A stretch of DNA of 64,000 nt, taken from contig JAOQAK010000061.1 in assembly GCA_025963635.1 (NCBI GenBank), forward strand, positions 124,001 to 188,000, in the 5' to 3' direction. Below are positions 44,830-53,537 of this stretch, piece by piece (positions within the stretch are counted from its first letter, which is position 1; every line of letters starts with the position of its first letter). Made by a program: the position numbers and the translations under genes. Under the pieces are notes generated by a model. It searched no databases and had not been told where the DNA came from. It was given only the letters and a program-made list of their open reading frames with translations. The DNA is from Ferruginibacter sp. (GTDB taxonomy: Bacteria; Bacteroidota; Bacteroidia; Chitinophagales; Chitinophagaceae).

Positions 44830-45585
44830 ATGAAACTACTGAGTAATAAAACGGCCATCATCACCGGGGCTGCAAGAGGAATTGGTGAAGCGATTGCCAT
44901 AAAATTTGCGGAACAAGGAGCCAATATTGCTTTCACCTATGTTAGCAACGGTAGTGCAGATCGGGCTAAAGCATTGGAAGAAAAATTGATCGCATTGGGT
45001 GTTAAAGCCAAAGCCTATCAAACAAATGCCGGAGACTATGCGGCCTGTGAAATTTTTGTAAATGATGTGATGAAAGAACTTGGCCAGTTGGATATCTGCG
45101 TAAATAACGCCGGAATTTCCAAAGACAATTTATTGCTGCGTATGACGCCTGAGCAATGGGACGAAGTAATGCAAACCAACCTGAAAAGTGTGTTTAATAT
45201 GACCAAGCAGGTGATCCGCCCGATGATGAAGGCGAGGGCCGGAAGCATTATCAACATGAGCAGCGTAATTGGCGAAATGGGCAATGCGGGCCAAAGCAGT
45301 TATGCTGCCAGCAAGGCGGGTGTGATGGGTTTTACAAAAAGCATTGCCAAAGAATTGGGTAGCCGGAACATTCGCTGCAATGCCATTGCACCTGGCTTTA
45401 TAGAAACTGATATGACAGGCTATTTAAAAGATGGGGAGGGCGCTGATAAATATAAGGCAGGCATCCCCTTAGGCAGGTTTGGCACCACGGATGATATTGC
45501 AAATGTGACTTTATTCCTCGCGAGCGATATGAGCAGTTATGTTACCGGCCAGGTGATCAGTGCCTGTGGTGGTTTAAACATTTGA
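44830..45585 (+). CDS. fabG: 3-oxoacyl-[acyl-carrier-protein] reductase
   Basis: The 251-residue short-chain dehydrogenase has TGAARGIGE (12-20) for NADP binding, NNAG (92-95) and the catalytic Ser145, Tyr158 and Lys162 in SSYAASKAG. The C-terminus YVTGQVISACGGLNI and AIAPGFIETDM are typical of FabG. It reduces 3-ketoacyl-ACP in fatty acid elongation. An intrinsic terminator follows. Other SDR substrates cannot be excluded because no fab gene is adjacent. Confidence 0.88.
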   Translation: MKLLSNKTAIITGAARGIGEAIAIKFAEQGANIAFTYVSNGSADRAKALEEKLIALGVKAKAYQTNAGDYAACEIFVNDVMKELGQLDICVNNAGISKDNLLLRMTPEQWDEVMQTNLKSVFNMTKQVIRPMMKARAGSIINMSSVIGEMGNAGQSSYAASKAGVMGFTKSIAKELGSRNIRCNAIAPGFIETDMTGYLKDGEGADKYKAGIPLGRFGTTDDIANVTLFLASDMSSYVTGQVISACGGLNI

Positions 45586-45607
45586 TGCCCTCCAAAACAT
45601 AAGCTTT

Positions 45608-45640
45608 AAACAAGCCGCCCAACCTGGCGGCTTGTTTTTT
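45608..45640 (+). terminator. fabG intrinsic terminator
   Basis: AACAAGCCGCC (45609-45619) pairs with GGCGGCTTGTT (45626-45636), loop of six, then a T-run to 45640. It lies at the convergent end of dabB, whose stop is at 45639. Confidence 0.85.
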
Positions 45641-47516
45641 ATGAACTTCTGAAAGCCACGGGGTGATTTAATTTTTTATGAGGCCCCATAAAAATACGCA
45701 GCAAAATGCGAAAGGCTGATAGTTCAATAAACACAAGGCATAGTGCCATCAAAATAATTAATGCAGACTGGTCGCTGTGCACGTAGGTAAACATAACATC
45801 AATCCCTATAAACGCAGCTGTTATCGGGAAGCCCAGCATACCAATGGCCGCAAATAAAAACAGCAGCCCGGTTGTTTCCTGTTCATACACATACCCGTGA
45901 TACTGGTTGAGAGAGATATCACTGTCGATCGCTTTTATTTTTTGCAGGCAGTAATATCCCAATAAAAAAGCCGGCAAAATTCCACTTGCATAAAAGAATA
46001 TCTCGATCGGGTTAATATGTGGAGAATTAAACAATATCGCAGCCATTATAAACAAATGCGCAATTAATAAATACTTCCACGCTTTTAATGCACACTGCCC
46101 GGAAGCAAAAGCGAAAAGAATAAGCGTGAGTGCAGTGCCCATTAAAATAACCGGTAACGCACCATTTAAAGAAGGTATCATACTTTGATCGGTATAGCCT
46201 ATTCCCAAAAGAATAAGACCTGCAAAAGCTGCCAAAACCATAAAGAGACCAGATTGTAAAAACTGTAATTGTTTTCCCAGCCATTTAAATGGACTCCATA
46301 AATAAGTAAACATCAAGCTGTCTAAATTCCATTCTTTAATGCCCAGCATGTATAAGGATGCTTTAAATTTTGAAACCGGTTTTTGCTCCGGAGGCGTGTA
46401 ATGAAAATATTGATGATGTACCAGGTAGTTGAGCACAGATGGAGATACCAGTAACTGGTAAGTTCGTAAAAAAGCGTTGCCTGCAAAATGAACCAATACC
46501 AGCCAATGCCACCCGACGGCAACTTCAATAAACATCAGCCCGATTTGTGCCGCAGATGCATAGGCGATTTGCGTTTTAACGGTCGGTTGTACCCTCGCAA
46601 TGAAAGTAGCTATGATGGCCGTTAGTCCTCCAATAGTGATGATTATAATTTTCGCCCACAACATCTCTTCCCAAAACGGATGCGTACGAAGTAACAAAAA
46701 AACACCAATATGCACGCTTAGCGAACCGTAGAAAATAGCAGAAGAGGAAGTAGGGCCTTCCATCGCCCTGGGCAGCCAGGAAGTGAATGGAAACTGTGCT
46801 GATTTGATAGCAGCGGGTAATATCATCATGCAAACAATAAATATTGCCATGCCTGGAGCCCCCGATGCGATCGCCATATTTTTTGCCTCGGTCAATTTAG
46901 AAAAGGTAATATTCTGGTGAGTAAGATGATGCATCATCCACATAGCAAGCATCAGCGACACATCGCTCATACGGTAATAAGAAATCGCTTTGAAGGCATT
47001 TTTTACCGGGAGATAACGGTTACGGTAAAAGGCTATCAGTAAAAAAGAACAAATCCCTTTTATTTCCCAGCCTATAAAAAGGGTTTCGAAATTGCCGGAT
47101 AAAATAATGAAGTTGTAGCCGGCTGCAAACAACAGGATGGTGTTAAAAAAACGCTTGTAACCTTCGTCACGATGCATGTAATATTTACTGAAAGTAGCTA
47201 CCAGGAAAAACAACAGTGCGCCAACGATGCTAAACACAAGTGTGATTTCATCATAGAACAATTCAAAAGCAAACACAAAATGGTCGGTTTGATAAACGGT
47301 AGCCAGGTGATAGCTTATAGGTTCAAGGCCATTCCATATCCACCAAACAGCAAATGAAAACGAAACCAAAATATATAACACCTTGGTAAATCTTACAATA
47401 CTGCCAATGGTTTTTTCACTTTTATTTTGCCAAAAAAGGCTTACGAGAAATGCCAGGAAAGGGATGGCAATGAATAATACAAGTAGTTGGTTCATTTTAT
47501 TTTTTTCGCCTGTCAT
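45639..47516 (-). CDS. dabB: DabB-like proton-conducting membrane subunit (NuoL/MrpA superfamily)
   Basis: The 625-residue protein has about 14 membrane helices of the proton-conducting membrane transporter family (NuoL/NdhF/MrpA), with GWEIKGICSFLLIAFY (about 148) and FPFTSWLPRAMEGPTSSSAIFYGSLSVH (about 240). Standing next to DabA (DUF2309), this is DabB, the subunit thought to couple a cation gradient to DabA-driven hydration of CO2, trapping bicarbonate in the cell. No other complex I genes are present, which rules out a nuo locus. Two ATGs are possible (47516 or 47495). It is unusual in being separated from dabA by 331 bases of repeats and a hairpin. Confidence 0.87.
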   Translation of the reverse strand: MTGEKNKMNQLLVLFIAIPFLAFLVSLFWQNKSEKTIGSIVRFTKVLYILVSFSFAVWWIWNGLEPISYHLATVYQTDHFVFAFELFYDEITLVFSIVGALLFFLVATFSKYYMHRDEGYKRFFNTILLFAAGYNFIILSGNFETLFIGWEIKGICSFLLIAFYRNRYLPVKNAFKAISYYRMSDVSLMLAMWMMHHLTHQNITFSKLTEAKNMAIASGAPGMAIFIVCMMILPAAIKSAQFPFTSWLPRAMEGPTSSSAIFYGSLSVHIGVFLLLRTHPFWEEMLWAKIIIITIGGLTAIIATFIARVQPTVKTQIAYASAAQIGLMFIEVAVGWHWLVLVHFAGNAFLRTYQLLVSPSVLNYLVHHQYFHYTPPEQKPVSKFKASLYMLGIKEWNLDSLMFTYLWSPFKWLGKQLQFLQSGLFMVLAAFAGLILLGIGYTDQSMIPSLNGALPVILMGTALTLILFAFASGQCALKAWKYLLIAHLFIMAAILFNSPHINPIEIFFYASGILPAFLLGYYCLQKIKAIDSDISLNQYHGYVYEQETTGLLFLFAAIGMLGFPITAAFIGIDVMFTYVHSDQSALIILMALCLVFIELSAFRILLRIFMGPHKKLNHPVAFRSS

Positions 47517-47615
47517 GAATTTAACAGGTATGCAAACAATTAAAGCAGTGTATAATGTGCAGATTGAATGTGAGCAATACTTTTTGTCCGGGCAGTAAAG
47601 CCATTGGCATCAGTG

Positions 47616-47634
47616 TTGCGTCGCCCTCTTGTAC
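47616..47634 (+). repeat. Dispersed 19-bp word, copy 4 (TTGCGTCGCCCTCTTGTAC)
   Basis: Diverged copy of the words at 7327, 27060 and 38615; it shares the GTC.C.CTC/CC..TGTAC core. Confidence 0.45.
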
Positions 47635-47680
47635 CATTTACCAATGGTCAACGCTAACTACGTCACTTTAACTGCAGCCT

Positions 47681-47715
47681 CGAAAAAACAGGACTTATTT
47701 TTTAGCCTGTTTTCG
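47681..47715 (-). terminator. Terminator-like hairpin after dabA
   Basis: On the minus strand CGAAAACAGG pairs with CCTGTTTTTTCG (two extra T in the right arm). The T-rich right arm would act as the U-tract. It lies 130 bases past the dabA stop, between dabA and dabB. Confidence 0.45.
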
Positions 47716-47752
47716 GGTCCTTAACTTTCGCAGGCTTGCTGTATATTTTTGA

Positions 47753-47831
47753 TTGCCACGAATGCACAAATTGTCACGAATAAAACCTGGGTTAAATTAA
47801 AAATTAGCGCGCATTCGTGCATTCGTGGCAA
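47753..47831. repeat. Inverted array of CACGAATGC words
   Basis: TTGCCACGAATGCAC (47753-47767) and its exact complement (47817-47831) enclose about 50 bases that include another TCACGAAT. It resembles the ATTCGTG words upstream of nagX at 35143-35210. Confidence 0.6.
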
Positions 47832-47847
47832 AACGAAAATCAAACCA

Positions 47848-50508
47848 TCAGTCCAGTAGATACACCGGTAAATTCTCTTCCGTAGCATGCACAATATGAT
47901 TGGTTTCCATTTCTTTGGCACCTTCAATAAATTGCTCCATGTTATGAATCATTCCAATCTCGCTGGCATTGGTAATGGGCTCATATTGTATGAATGCTCC
48001 GTTTTTAAAATAATAAAATTGTTGCTCCATCGGATCTAAAGCCATAATATGTACCCACTCATTCTTATACCATTCAAATACTTCGGGTGAAGACTGGATA
48101 GCATGCAAAACAATACCCGGTTTGTGTTCAACAATAACCATCAGGCGAACGGGGTCATGCACTTCAATCATTTGCCATGGCAGGCCCGGCCGTAAATCGC
48201 CATCGCTGCTGTTGGCCACACCAAACAAACCCATTACATTATGTGGCAGTTTGGTACCAGCTCCAACCTTAATATTATCCACTCTCGAAAAATAATATTC
48301 CAGGTTAATTCCACCGCATACCAACCCGATGGGCCGCATTACAGCGGACAAAATTGTTCCATCAGGATCAGTGGTATAATCATAACTGTTAAGAAAAGCT
48401 CGGCGGTCAAGGAACAAACCTTTGGTTACCTTCCTGCGGCCAATAATGGCCAGGGTATTGGTGCCATGCCCCAACTCGGGCCGTGGTTCAAACAAAGAAA
48501 CTGAACGACTGTGAATGGCTTTGCGTACCTGCTCCAATTCCTGTTTGGTATTAATGGATGCAAATCGCCTGCTTCTTTCCTTTGCATTCAGGTTTAAAGC
48601 AGTTTCGAAATTTTGTATGTTAATGAGGTGTACATTTTTATTCTCCGGTGCCAGTACATCTTCGTCATAATAAGCCATTACATCTGCAGCCGTATCGTGC
48701 ATGCTACCGATAAACTGTGTAGTTCCGGGAATTACAATTCCCTTTGCAGCCAGTTTTTCTCTTACCGTTTTATGATTTAATATGAATGCCTGTACCCTCG
48801 CATTGGTTGCGCCCGGTCTACCGCTACAGGCACCACAATCATGTGCGCCATGGTGAGGGTTGTTAGCGCTGCTGCTTCCATGTGCCACAAAGTAAACGAT
48901 GGGAGCAAAACTTTTAACCATACCAATGCCCCGCAAAAATCCTTCGGCCCTTGCTACCATTTCGTCAATGGTATACCCTATTTGTAATCCGTTTTCAATG
49001 TCGGCCGCACTTTTATTTTCAATGGTGAGCGTGGATTGATTGTCCATATGCCCATAGGCATTTGAAATTGCGGGACTCATTTTTGGATGAAAAAGCATTT
49101 GCATTTTTTTTGCAAAGGCCCAGAAACCAAAACTGATACTCAGGAAAAAGCCGGAGATAATCCCATGCGTATATTTGGTATAAATCAACTCTTCCTTCCT
49201 GACAGTTTTAGCGTTCGACTCTTTAATAAGGTACTTCGGCATTACCGGGGCGGGGCAAAGCTTGTCATAAAACTTACTGCCTTGTTGCTGAAAATAAAAC
49301 TCAACACCAAAAAAGCCCGGGGCCCCGAACGTCTCCGCTTTTTTATCCACCGCTTCAATATGGCGGCGAATGGAGTCTTCTCTTTCATCAATGCAGAATA
49401 TGGCTTGAAGGGAAAGCCCCCCTGCCTCCCAAGGGGGAGCCTCCCCAAACCCCTCCAAAGGAGGGGCCTTAGACTCACCTATTGCTGAGAGATCTTCTGA
49501 ATTTGCAGGGTCGAAGAACCCCCCTTCGGGGGGCAGGGGGGCTTTCTCTTTCGGCAGGGTCGTTGGCGCTGCCAATAATATTCCCTTCAACACCGAGTCA
49601 TAATAACTCCACTCAAAAGCCTCCTGCCAGAGTTGTATTACTTCCGCCAATTCTGTTCTAGGCAAATCAGCTAATAAATCAACCGGGGGTACAGACACAT
49701 CGCTAGTTAACGGTTGCCATTTATTTCCTAAAGAATGATTCAGTACATCCAGTTCCATCAACAATTCAAACTCTACAAATTCTTTGAAAGTGATCTTTTT
49801 TCTATCAAGTAATGTTTGGGGATTATCTTCCAATGCACTGATAAAACCACTCCAGCCGTGATGGGCGAAATGTTGATCAAACAGGTATTGTTCAAAATAA
49901 TCAGCTTCGCCAACAATTCTTTCCAATAATTCGCAAATCGAATAATCACCGGATAAAAATTTTCGCCGGATTGCTTTTGTTCTAAAAAAACTCACCAGGC
50001 TGTTTCGCTCCAGTTCTTTGATGCTCTCCGTAAAACTTTTATTCGCAAAAGGAAAGGCCTCAATTGCGATGCCCTGGTCTAAGAAACCACAAAGAATGCG
50101 GAAAAGCGGCGGATGTACTTTATTGTCCAAATCCAGCTGATACACTTGCTTCCACATCTTGCGCAACTGGCCAATCCTTGGATGATTGATCGTATCATAC
50201 ACTGTGTTCAGTAACTTCTCTTTCCACTCCGTGGCGTTGCCGGATTTACCTGCAATTAATTTTTGCAGGATATCTTCCCTGATTCGGCCACTTTTATACA
50301 ACTCCCGGTATTCGGGCAATTGCAAATGCACCTGGAAACCGAATATTTTTGATGCCTTAAAAATGGCATCAAAAAATTTCATGTGCTGAAAAGCGTGTAA
50401 GGAATTATGATGAATAAAATCCTTTAAGGCCTGTTGCGAAGGCAAAAAATGCTTTAGCGCATGCAATACATGGGCTTCATCAAAATGAATACTTTTGGTT
50501 TGGTGCAT
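47848..50508 (-). CDS. dabA: DabA-like (DUF2309) inorganic-carbon transport subunit with an in-frame palindromic insert
   Basis: The 886-residue DUF2309 protein keeps the zinc-site residues of DabA, a beta-carbonic-anhydrase-like subunit: Cys372 and Asp374 in CIDERED, His543 in VAHGSSS and Cys558 in HDCGACSG, with the 15-residue His-Cys spacing of the characterised protein. With DabB it is thought to convert CO2 to bicarbonate vectorially. Residues about 321-366 form a Pro/Gly/Glu-rich stretch (KAPLPPEGGFF to EAPPWEAGG) encoded by a 135-bp element with inverted ends, inserted immediately before the CIDERED motif. The frame is intact. It begins 16 bases after the carbonic anhydrase gene ends, so the two are co-transcribed. 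Confidence 0.9.
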   Translation of the reverse strand: MHQTKSIHFDEAHVLHALKHFLPSQQALKDFIHHNSLHAFQHMKFFDAIFKASKIFGFQVHLQLPEYRELYKSGRIREDILQKLIAGKSGNATEWKEKLLNTVYDTINHPRIGQLRKMWKQVYQLDLDNKVHPPLFRILCGFLDQGIAIEAFPFANKSFTESIKELERNSLVSFFRTKAIRRKFLSGDYSICELLERIVGEADYFEQYLFDQHFAHHGWSGFISALEDNPQTLLDRKKITFKEFVEFELLMELDVLNHSLGNKWQPLTSDVSVPPVDLLADLPRTELAEVIQLWQEAFEWSYYDSVLKGILLAAPTTLPKEKAPLPPEGGFFDPANSEDLSAIGESKAPPLEGFGEAPPWEAGGLSLQAIFCIDEREDSIRRHIEAVDKKAETFGAPGFFGVEFYFQQQGSKFYDKLCPAPVMPKYLIKESNAKTVRKEELIYTKYTHGIISGFFLSISFGFWAFAKKMQMLFHPKMSPAISNAYGHMDNQSTLTIENKSAADIENGLQIGYTIDEMVARAEGFLRGIGMVKSFAPIVYFVAHGSSSANNPHHGAHDCGACSGRPGATNARVQAFILNHKTVREKLAAKGIVIPGTTQFIGSMHDTAADVMAYYDEDVLAPENKNVHLINIQNFETALNLNAKERSRRFASINTKQELEQVRKAIHSRSVSLFEPRPELGHGTNTLAIIGRRKVTKGLFLDRRAFLNSYDYTTDPDGTILSAVMRPIGLVCGGINLEYYFSRVDNIKVGAGTKLPHNVMGLFGVANSSDGDLRPGLPWQMIEVHDPVRLMVIVEHKPGIVLHAIQSSPEVFEWYKNEWVHIMALDPMEQQFYYFKNGAFIQYEPITNASEIGMIHNMEQFIEGAKEMETNHIVHATEENLPVYLLD
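49412..49546. repeat. 135-bp G/C palindromic element inserted in frame within dabA
   Basis: The ends GAAAGCCCCCCTGCC (49412-49426) and GGCAGGGGGGCTTTC (49532-49546) are perfect inverted repeats; allowing one mismatch they extend to 49408-49550. Inside are three more palindromes: CTCCCAAGGGGGAG, CCCCTCCAAAGGAGGGG and CCCCCCTTCGGGGGG. The length is exactly 45 codons, so the reading frame of dabA is preserved. Base composition differs strongly from the surrounding gene. It looks like a dispersed palindromic element of the kind usually found between genes. Confidence 0.75.
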
Positions 50509-50524
50509 ATTTTTTTGTGTAGGA

Positions 50525-51268
50525 TTAACCTTTTGATTTAACCCGCTGGATTTTATGATTTGCCGCTGCTTTCTTTAAGGGCAATTTTACCACCGGCACA
50601 GCATTCACCTTTACCGGAGCTTTAGGTTTTGTTCCGTTAATGCTAAACCTGTAAATGCTGTCTATATCTTCCTGCCCATCGTGTATTACACTCAGGTCTT
50701 TTATCAATCCATCCTTTAAACCATATACCCAGCCGTGCAAATGCAATTCTCTTTTACTCCAGGCTTCCTGTACAATCGTTGTTTTTGCAAGGTTGCGAAC
50801 CTGTTCAATTACATTCAATTCTGAAAGCCGGTTGGCTCTATCATCTTCATCGGTTATAGCCGCCAACTCCCCCTCATTCTTATGATATACATCCTTGATA
50901 TTCCGCAGCCAGTTATCTACAAATCCATGATAGGTATTTGTCATTGCAGCTTTTATACCGCCACAGCCATAGTGCCCGCAAACAATAATGTGCTTTACTT
51001 CTAAATATTTTACAGCATATTCCAACACACTCAACAGGTTGGTATCGGTATGCACCACCAGGTTAGCAATGTTACGGTGTACGAAAATTTCGCCGCTTTG
51101 CGTACTGGTAATTTCATTGCTAGGTACACGGCTGTCGCTGCATCCTATCCACAAATATTCCGGCGTTTGACCTTTTGATAATTTCTCAAAATATTGAGGG
51201 TCCTGGAATTTTTTTGTTTCAGCGTATATTTTATTTCCCTGTATTAGTTTTTGATATGATTTTTCCAT
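50525..51268 (-). CDS. Beta-carbonic anhydrase with basic C-terminal tail
   Basis: The 247-residue beta-class enzyme has zinc ligands Cys43, His99 and Cys102 (GCSDSRVP and CGHYGCGG) with Asp45 of the catalytic dyad. It interconverts CO2 and bicarbonate. The last 35 residues (from TKPKAPVKV) are rich in Lys, Pro, Val and Ala, absent from the sister enzyme at 53908, and may bind a partner or membrane. It lies between sulP (127 bases upstream) and dabA (16 bases downstream), so it is part of the inorganic-carbon operon. Confidence 0.94.
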   Translation of the reverse strand: MEKSYQKLIQGNKIYAETKKFQDPQYFEKLSKGQTPEYLWIGCSDSRVPSNEITSTQSGEIFVHRNIANLVVHTDTNLLSVLEYAVKYLEVKHIIVCGHYGCGGIKAAMTNTYHGFVDNWLRNIKDVYHKNEGELAAITDEDDRANRLSELNVIEQVRNLAKTTIVQEAWSKRELHLHGWVYGLKDGLIKDLSVIHDGQEDIDSIYRFSINGTKPKAPVKVNAVPVVKLPLKKAAANHKIQRVKSKG

Positions 51269-51395
51269 AACAATTTTTTAATAGTTTAATAATTAATTCA
51301 TGTTCGTTTGATAAAACCCAATTTCATTTCAAATCTTGCCGGATGTTTTATAACAGGCAATTTCAATTACTCAAATATTAGCACCCCCTGTTAAA

Positions 51396-52979
51396 CTAAT
51401 CCTGCTCAGAATGCACGTGCATTGCATCTTCCATTTTATATGCAGGCTTGAAGTTTTTTAGTGCCACGGTGATATTTTTGTCTTTCGAACCAAAGTTTAC
51501 AAAGTCCCTGATCAACTCCAGTACATCGTAATCGATGTACACGGTATCCGCGGCATCAATGATCAGCTTGCTGTTTTTTGGCAAATGTGCCAGCGTTTGC
51601 TTAATAGCTGCTTTATTCAAAAATGAAACTTCCTGTGCCAGGTCCATATGCACTGTTTCGCCTTCGTGGTGTTTTTCCTTTTTGAAAAAATAAGCCAGCT
51701 TCATATTCCCTCTCAGTATAAAGAAAATGCTGACTACCAGGCCAATACCTACGCCTTTCAACAAGTCGATGGCAACCACCGCAATTGCTGTTACGATAAA
51801 TGGGATGAATTGAAACTTGCCGGATTGCCACATGTGCTTAAACACTTTCGGACTGGCCAGTCTTAACCCAATCATTATTAAAATAGCAGCTAAGCAAGCC
51901 ATGGGGATTTTGTTCAGAATGGTGGGTATGGCAACTACAGCAATTAAGAGAAATACGCCATGAGCAATTGCAGAAAGCTTTGATCTCGCACCAGCATTGA
52001 TATTAGCCGAGGTTCTTACAATCACCGAGGTCATCGGTAAACCGCCAATAAGGCCGGCAAAAATGTTCCCTATCCCCTGTGCTCTCAACTCTGCATTGGC
52101 ACTGGAAAATCTTTTCAGCGGATCCATTTTATCACCGGCTTCCAGGCAAAGCAATGTTTCAATACTCGCCACTGTTGCAATGGTTACAGCCGTAATCCAA
52201 ACATTGGGATTTGCAAAACCCGAGAAGTCGGGCAACCTGAACTGCCCGATAAATTCGCCGAAGGAAGAAGCAGTAGGCAGCTTCACCAGGTGCTCGCCTG
52301 TGATCACCCAGGCGGGGTTAACTACCTTGTAAAATTCGTTGATCAAAATACCGGCTACCACCACTATCAATGCTCCGGGTATGGCTTTTATTTTCTTTAA
52401 AAAACTAACCTTGTTAAAAGCAATTAAAATACCAATAGAAACAACTGTAACAATGATAATCCCCGGATGAGCATAGTTAAATGAATGGATAATTTCACTG
52501 AAAAAACCTTTATCTGCACTATCCATCAATTCATAAGAATAAAAGTCGCCTTCATGCTCTTTATCATATCCAATGGCATGTGGTAACTCTTTTTTAATAA
52601 TAATGATGCCGATTGCGGTGAGCATCCCCTCGATAACACCGGAGGGGAAGTAGCTGGAAATTCCCCCGGCTTTTGCAATACCTAATGAAAGCTGAATGGC
52701 TCCCGCAAGCACTACTGCTACTAAAAAAGTTTCATATCCCAGATTAGTGATCGCCGCAAGAATAATGGCAATCAGCCCGGCTGCCGGACCAGATACGCTT
52801 ACGTTAGAACTGCTTAGGGTTCCTACAACGATACCACCAATAACACCAGTGATTATGCCCGCAAATGGAGGGGCACCACTGGCTACGGCTATTCCTAAAC
52901 AAAGAGGGAGTGCCACCAGAAAAACCACCATACCCGAAAGCAAATCTGTCTTAAGATTTTGAGTGTTTAATTTCATCAT
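51396..52979 (-). CDS. SulP family anion transporter, probably bicarbonate
   Basis: The 527-residue protein has about 11-12 membrane helices of the SulP/SLC26 fold, with LPLCLGIAVASGAPPFAGIITG near the N-terminus and LIGGLPMTSVIVRTSANINAGARS (about 315). A cytoplasmic STAS domain spans about 435-527 (KLIIDAADTVYIDYDVLELI). SulP members carry sulfate, bicarbonate or other anions. Because two of the next genes on the same strand are a carbonic anhydrase and DabA, bicarbonate is the likely substrate, as for BicA-type transporters. No sulfate assimilation genes are nearby. Confidence 0.9.
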   Translation of the reverse strand: MMKLNTQNLKTDLLSGMVVFLVALPLCLGIAVASGAPPFAGIITGVIGGIVVGTLSSSNVSVSGPAAGLIAIILAAITNLGYETFLVAVVLAGAIQLSLGIAKAGGISSYFPSGVIEGMLTAIGIIIIKKELPHAIGYDKEHEGDFYSYELMDSADKGFFSEIIHSFNYAHPGIIIVTVVSIGILIAFNKVSFLKKIKAIPGALIVVVAGILINEFYKVVNPAWVITGEHLVKLPTASSFGEFIGQFRLPDFSGFANPNVWITAVTIATVASIETLLCLEAGDKMDPLKRFSSANAELRAQGIGNIFAGLIGGLPMTSVIVRTSANINAGARSKLSAIAHGVFLLIAVVAIPTILNKIPMACLAAILIMIGLRLASPKVFKHMWQSGKFQFIPFIVTAIAVVAIDLLKGVGIGLVVSIFFILRGNMKLAYFFKKEKHHEGETVHMDLAQEVSFLNKAAIKQTLAHLPKNSKLIIDAADTVYIDYDVLELIRDFVNFGSKDKNITVALKNFKPAYKMEDAMHVHSEQD

Positions 52980-53159
52980 TACTATTTATTTGATACAACA
53001 AGTCCGCTTCAACAGAAGGAACTGCGAAAAACTTTTAAAAAATGGTTGAAGGAGATGTCGGCTCTTTATAAGGGGTATAATATTCCAGTATAATTGCTGG
53101 AATTACCGCCCCGCATCAATAAGCTGCGGACAAGAAAAGACCGTTTAAAGGAAAGTAAA

Positions 53160-53537
53160 TTAAGCCGCATTGGGCGGGGGAGCGTGTAGCTCGCCGTGAA
53201 AAGCAATATAAGTGCCTGAGTTTTCAAGCTTATAGTTCCGGGGAGTTTTAGTACCAAATTCCTGGGTGGTATGGTGTTCATGCAGGAACTCTTCAGAGAG
53301 GCTGTTGCCCGAAACTGGTGCTTTTTCTTCTATATTATTGTTGCCGGAGGAATCAGGGCAATCCTCATCACTTCCACTAATAGGAAGATCTATAGAGATT
53401 GCCTTTTGCTGCTTGGCCATTTCCTGCTGGGTAGCAAGAATAAATGGAGTACTAACAGTAAGCCACAACAGGACCAACATCAAAAAAATGGATGATGCCT
53501 TTTGAAAAATTGTATATGATTTGCTGCTTTTCTTCAT
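53160..53537 (-). CDS. Small secreted or membrane-anchored protein at the head of the carbon locus
   Basis: The 125-residue protein has an N-terminal hydrophobic segment (about 15-35, SSIFLMLVLLWLTVSTPFILA) followed by a polar, Ser/Glu-rich region and the tail IAFHGELHAPPPNAA. The ending resembles short periplasmic proteins of unknown function that I associate with Chitinophagaceae. The ORF track starts at an ATG ten codons upstream (53567); the ATG at 53537 is preferred because a promoter-like sequence overlaps the first codons of the longer version. It lies 180 bases upstream of sulP on the same strand and could be co-transcribed. Function unknown. Confidence 0.65.
   Translation of the reverse strand: MKKSSKSYTIFQKASSIFLMLVLLWLTVSTPFILATQQEMAKQQKAISIDLPISGSDEDCPDSSGNNNIEEKAPVSGNSLSEEFLHEHHTTQEFGTKTPRNYKLENSGTYIAFHGELHAPPPNAA

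Larger units (their letters stand above)
47517..47847. repeat. Repeat-filled gap between dabA and dabB
   Basis: The 331 bases hold copy 4 of the dispersed word (47616-47634), a terminator-like hairpin (47681-47715) and an inverted array of GCCACGAATGC words (47753-47831). No ORF and no clear promoter for dabB are seen. Confidence 0.65.

Noticed and set aside
45639-47516. NADH dehydrogenase subunit (nuoL) of respiratory complex I
   Set aside because: No other nuo gene is present, and the neighbouring DUF2309 gene identifies it as the DabB partner.
49087-49488. 133-codon ORF antisense to dabA
   Set aside because: Shadow of dabA; its C-terminal part is the palindromic element read backwards.
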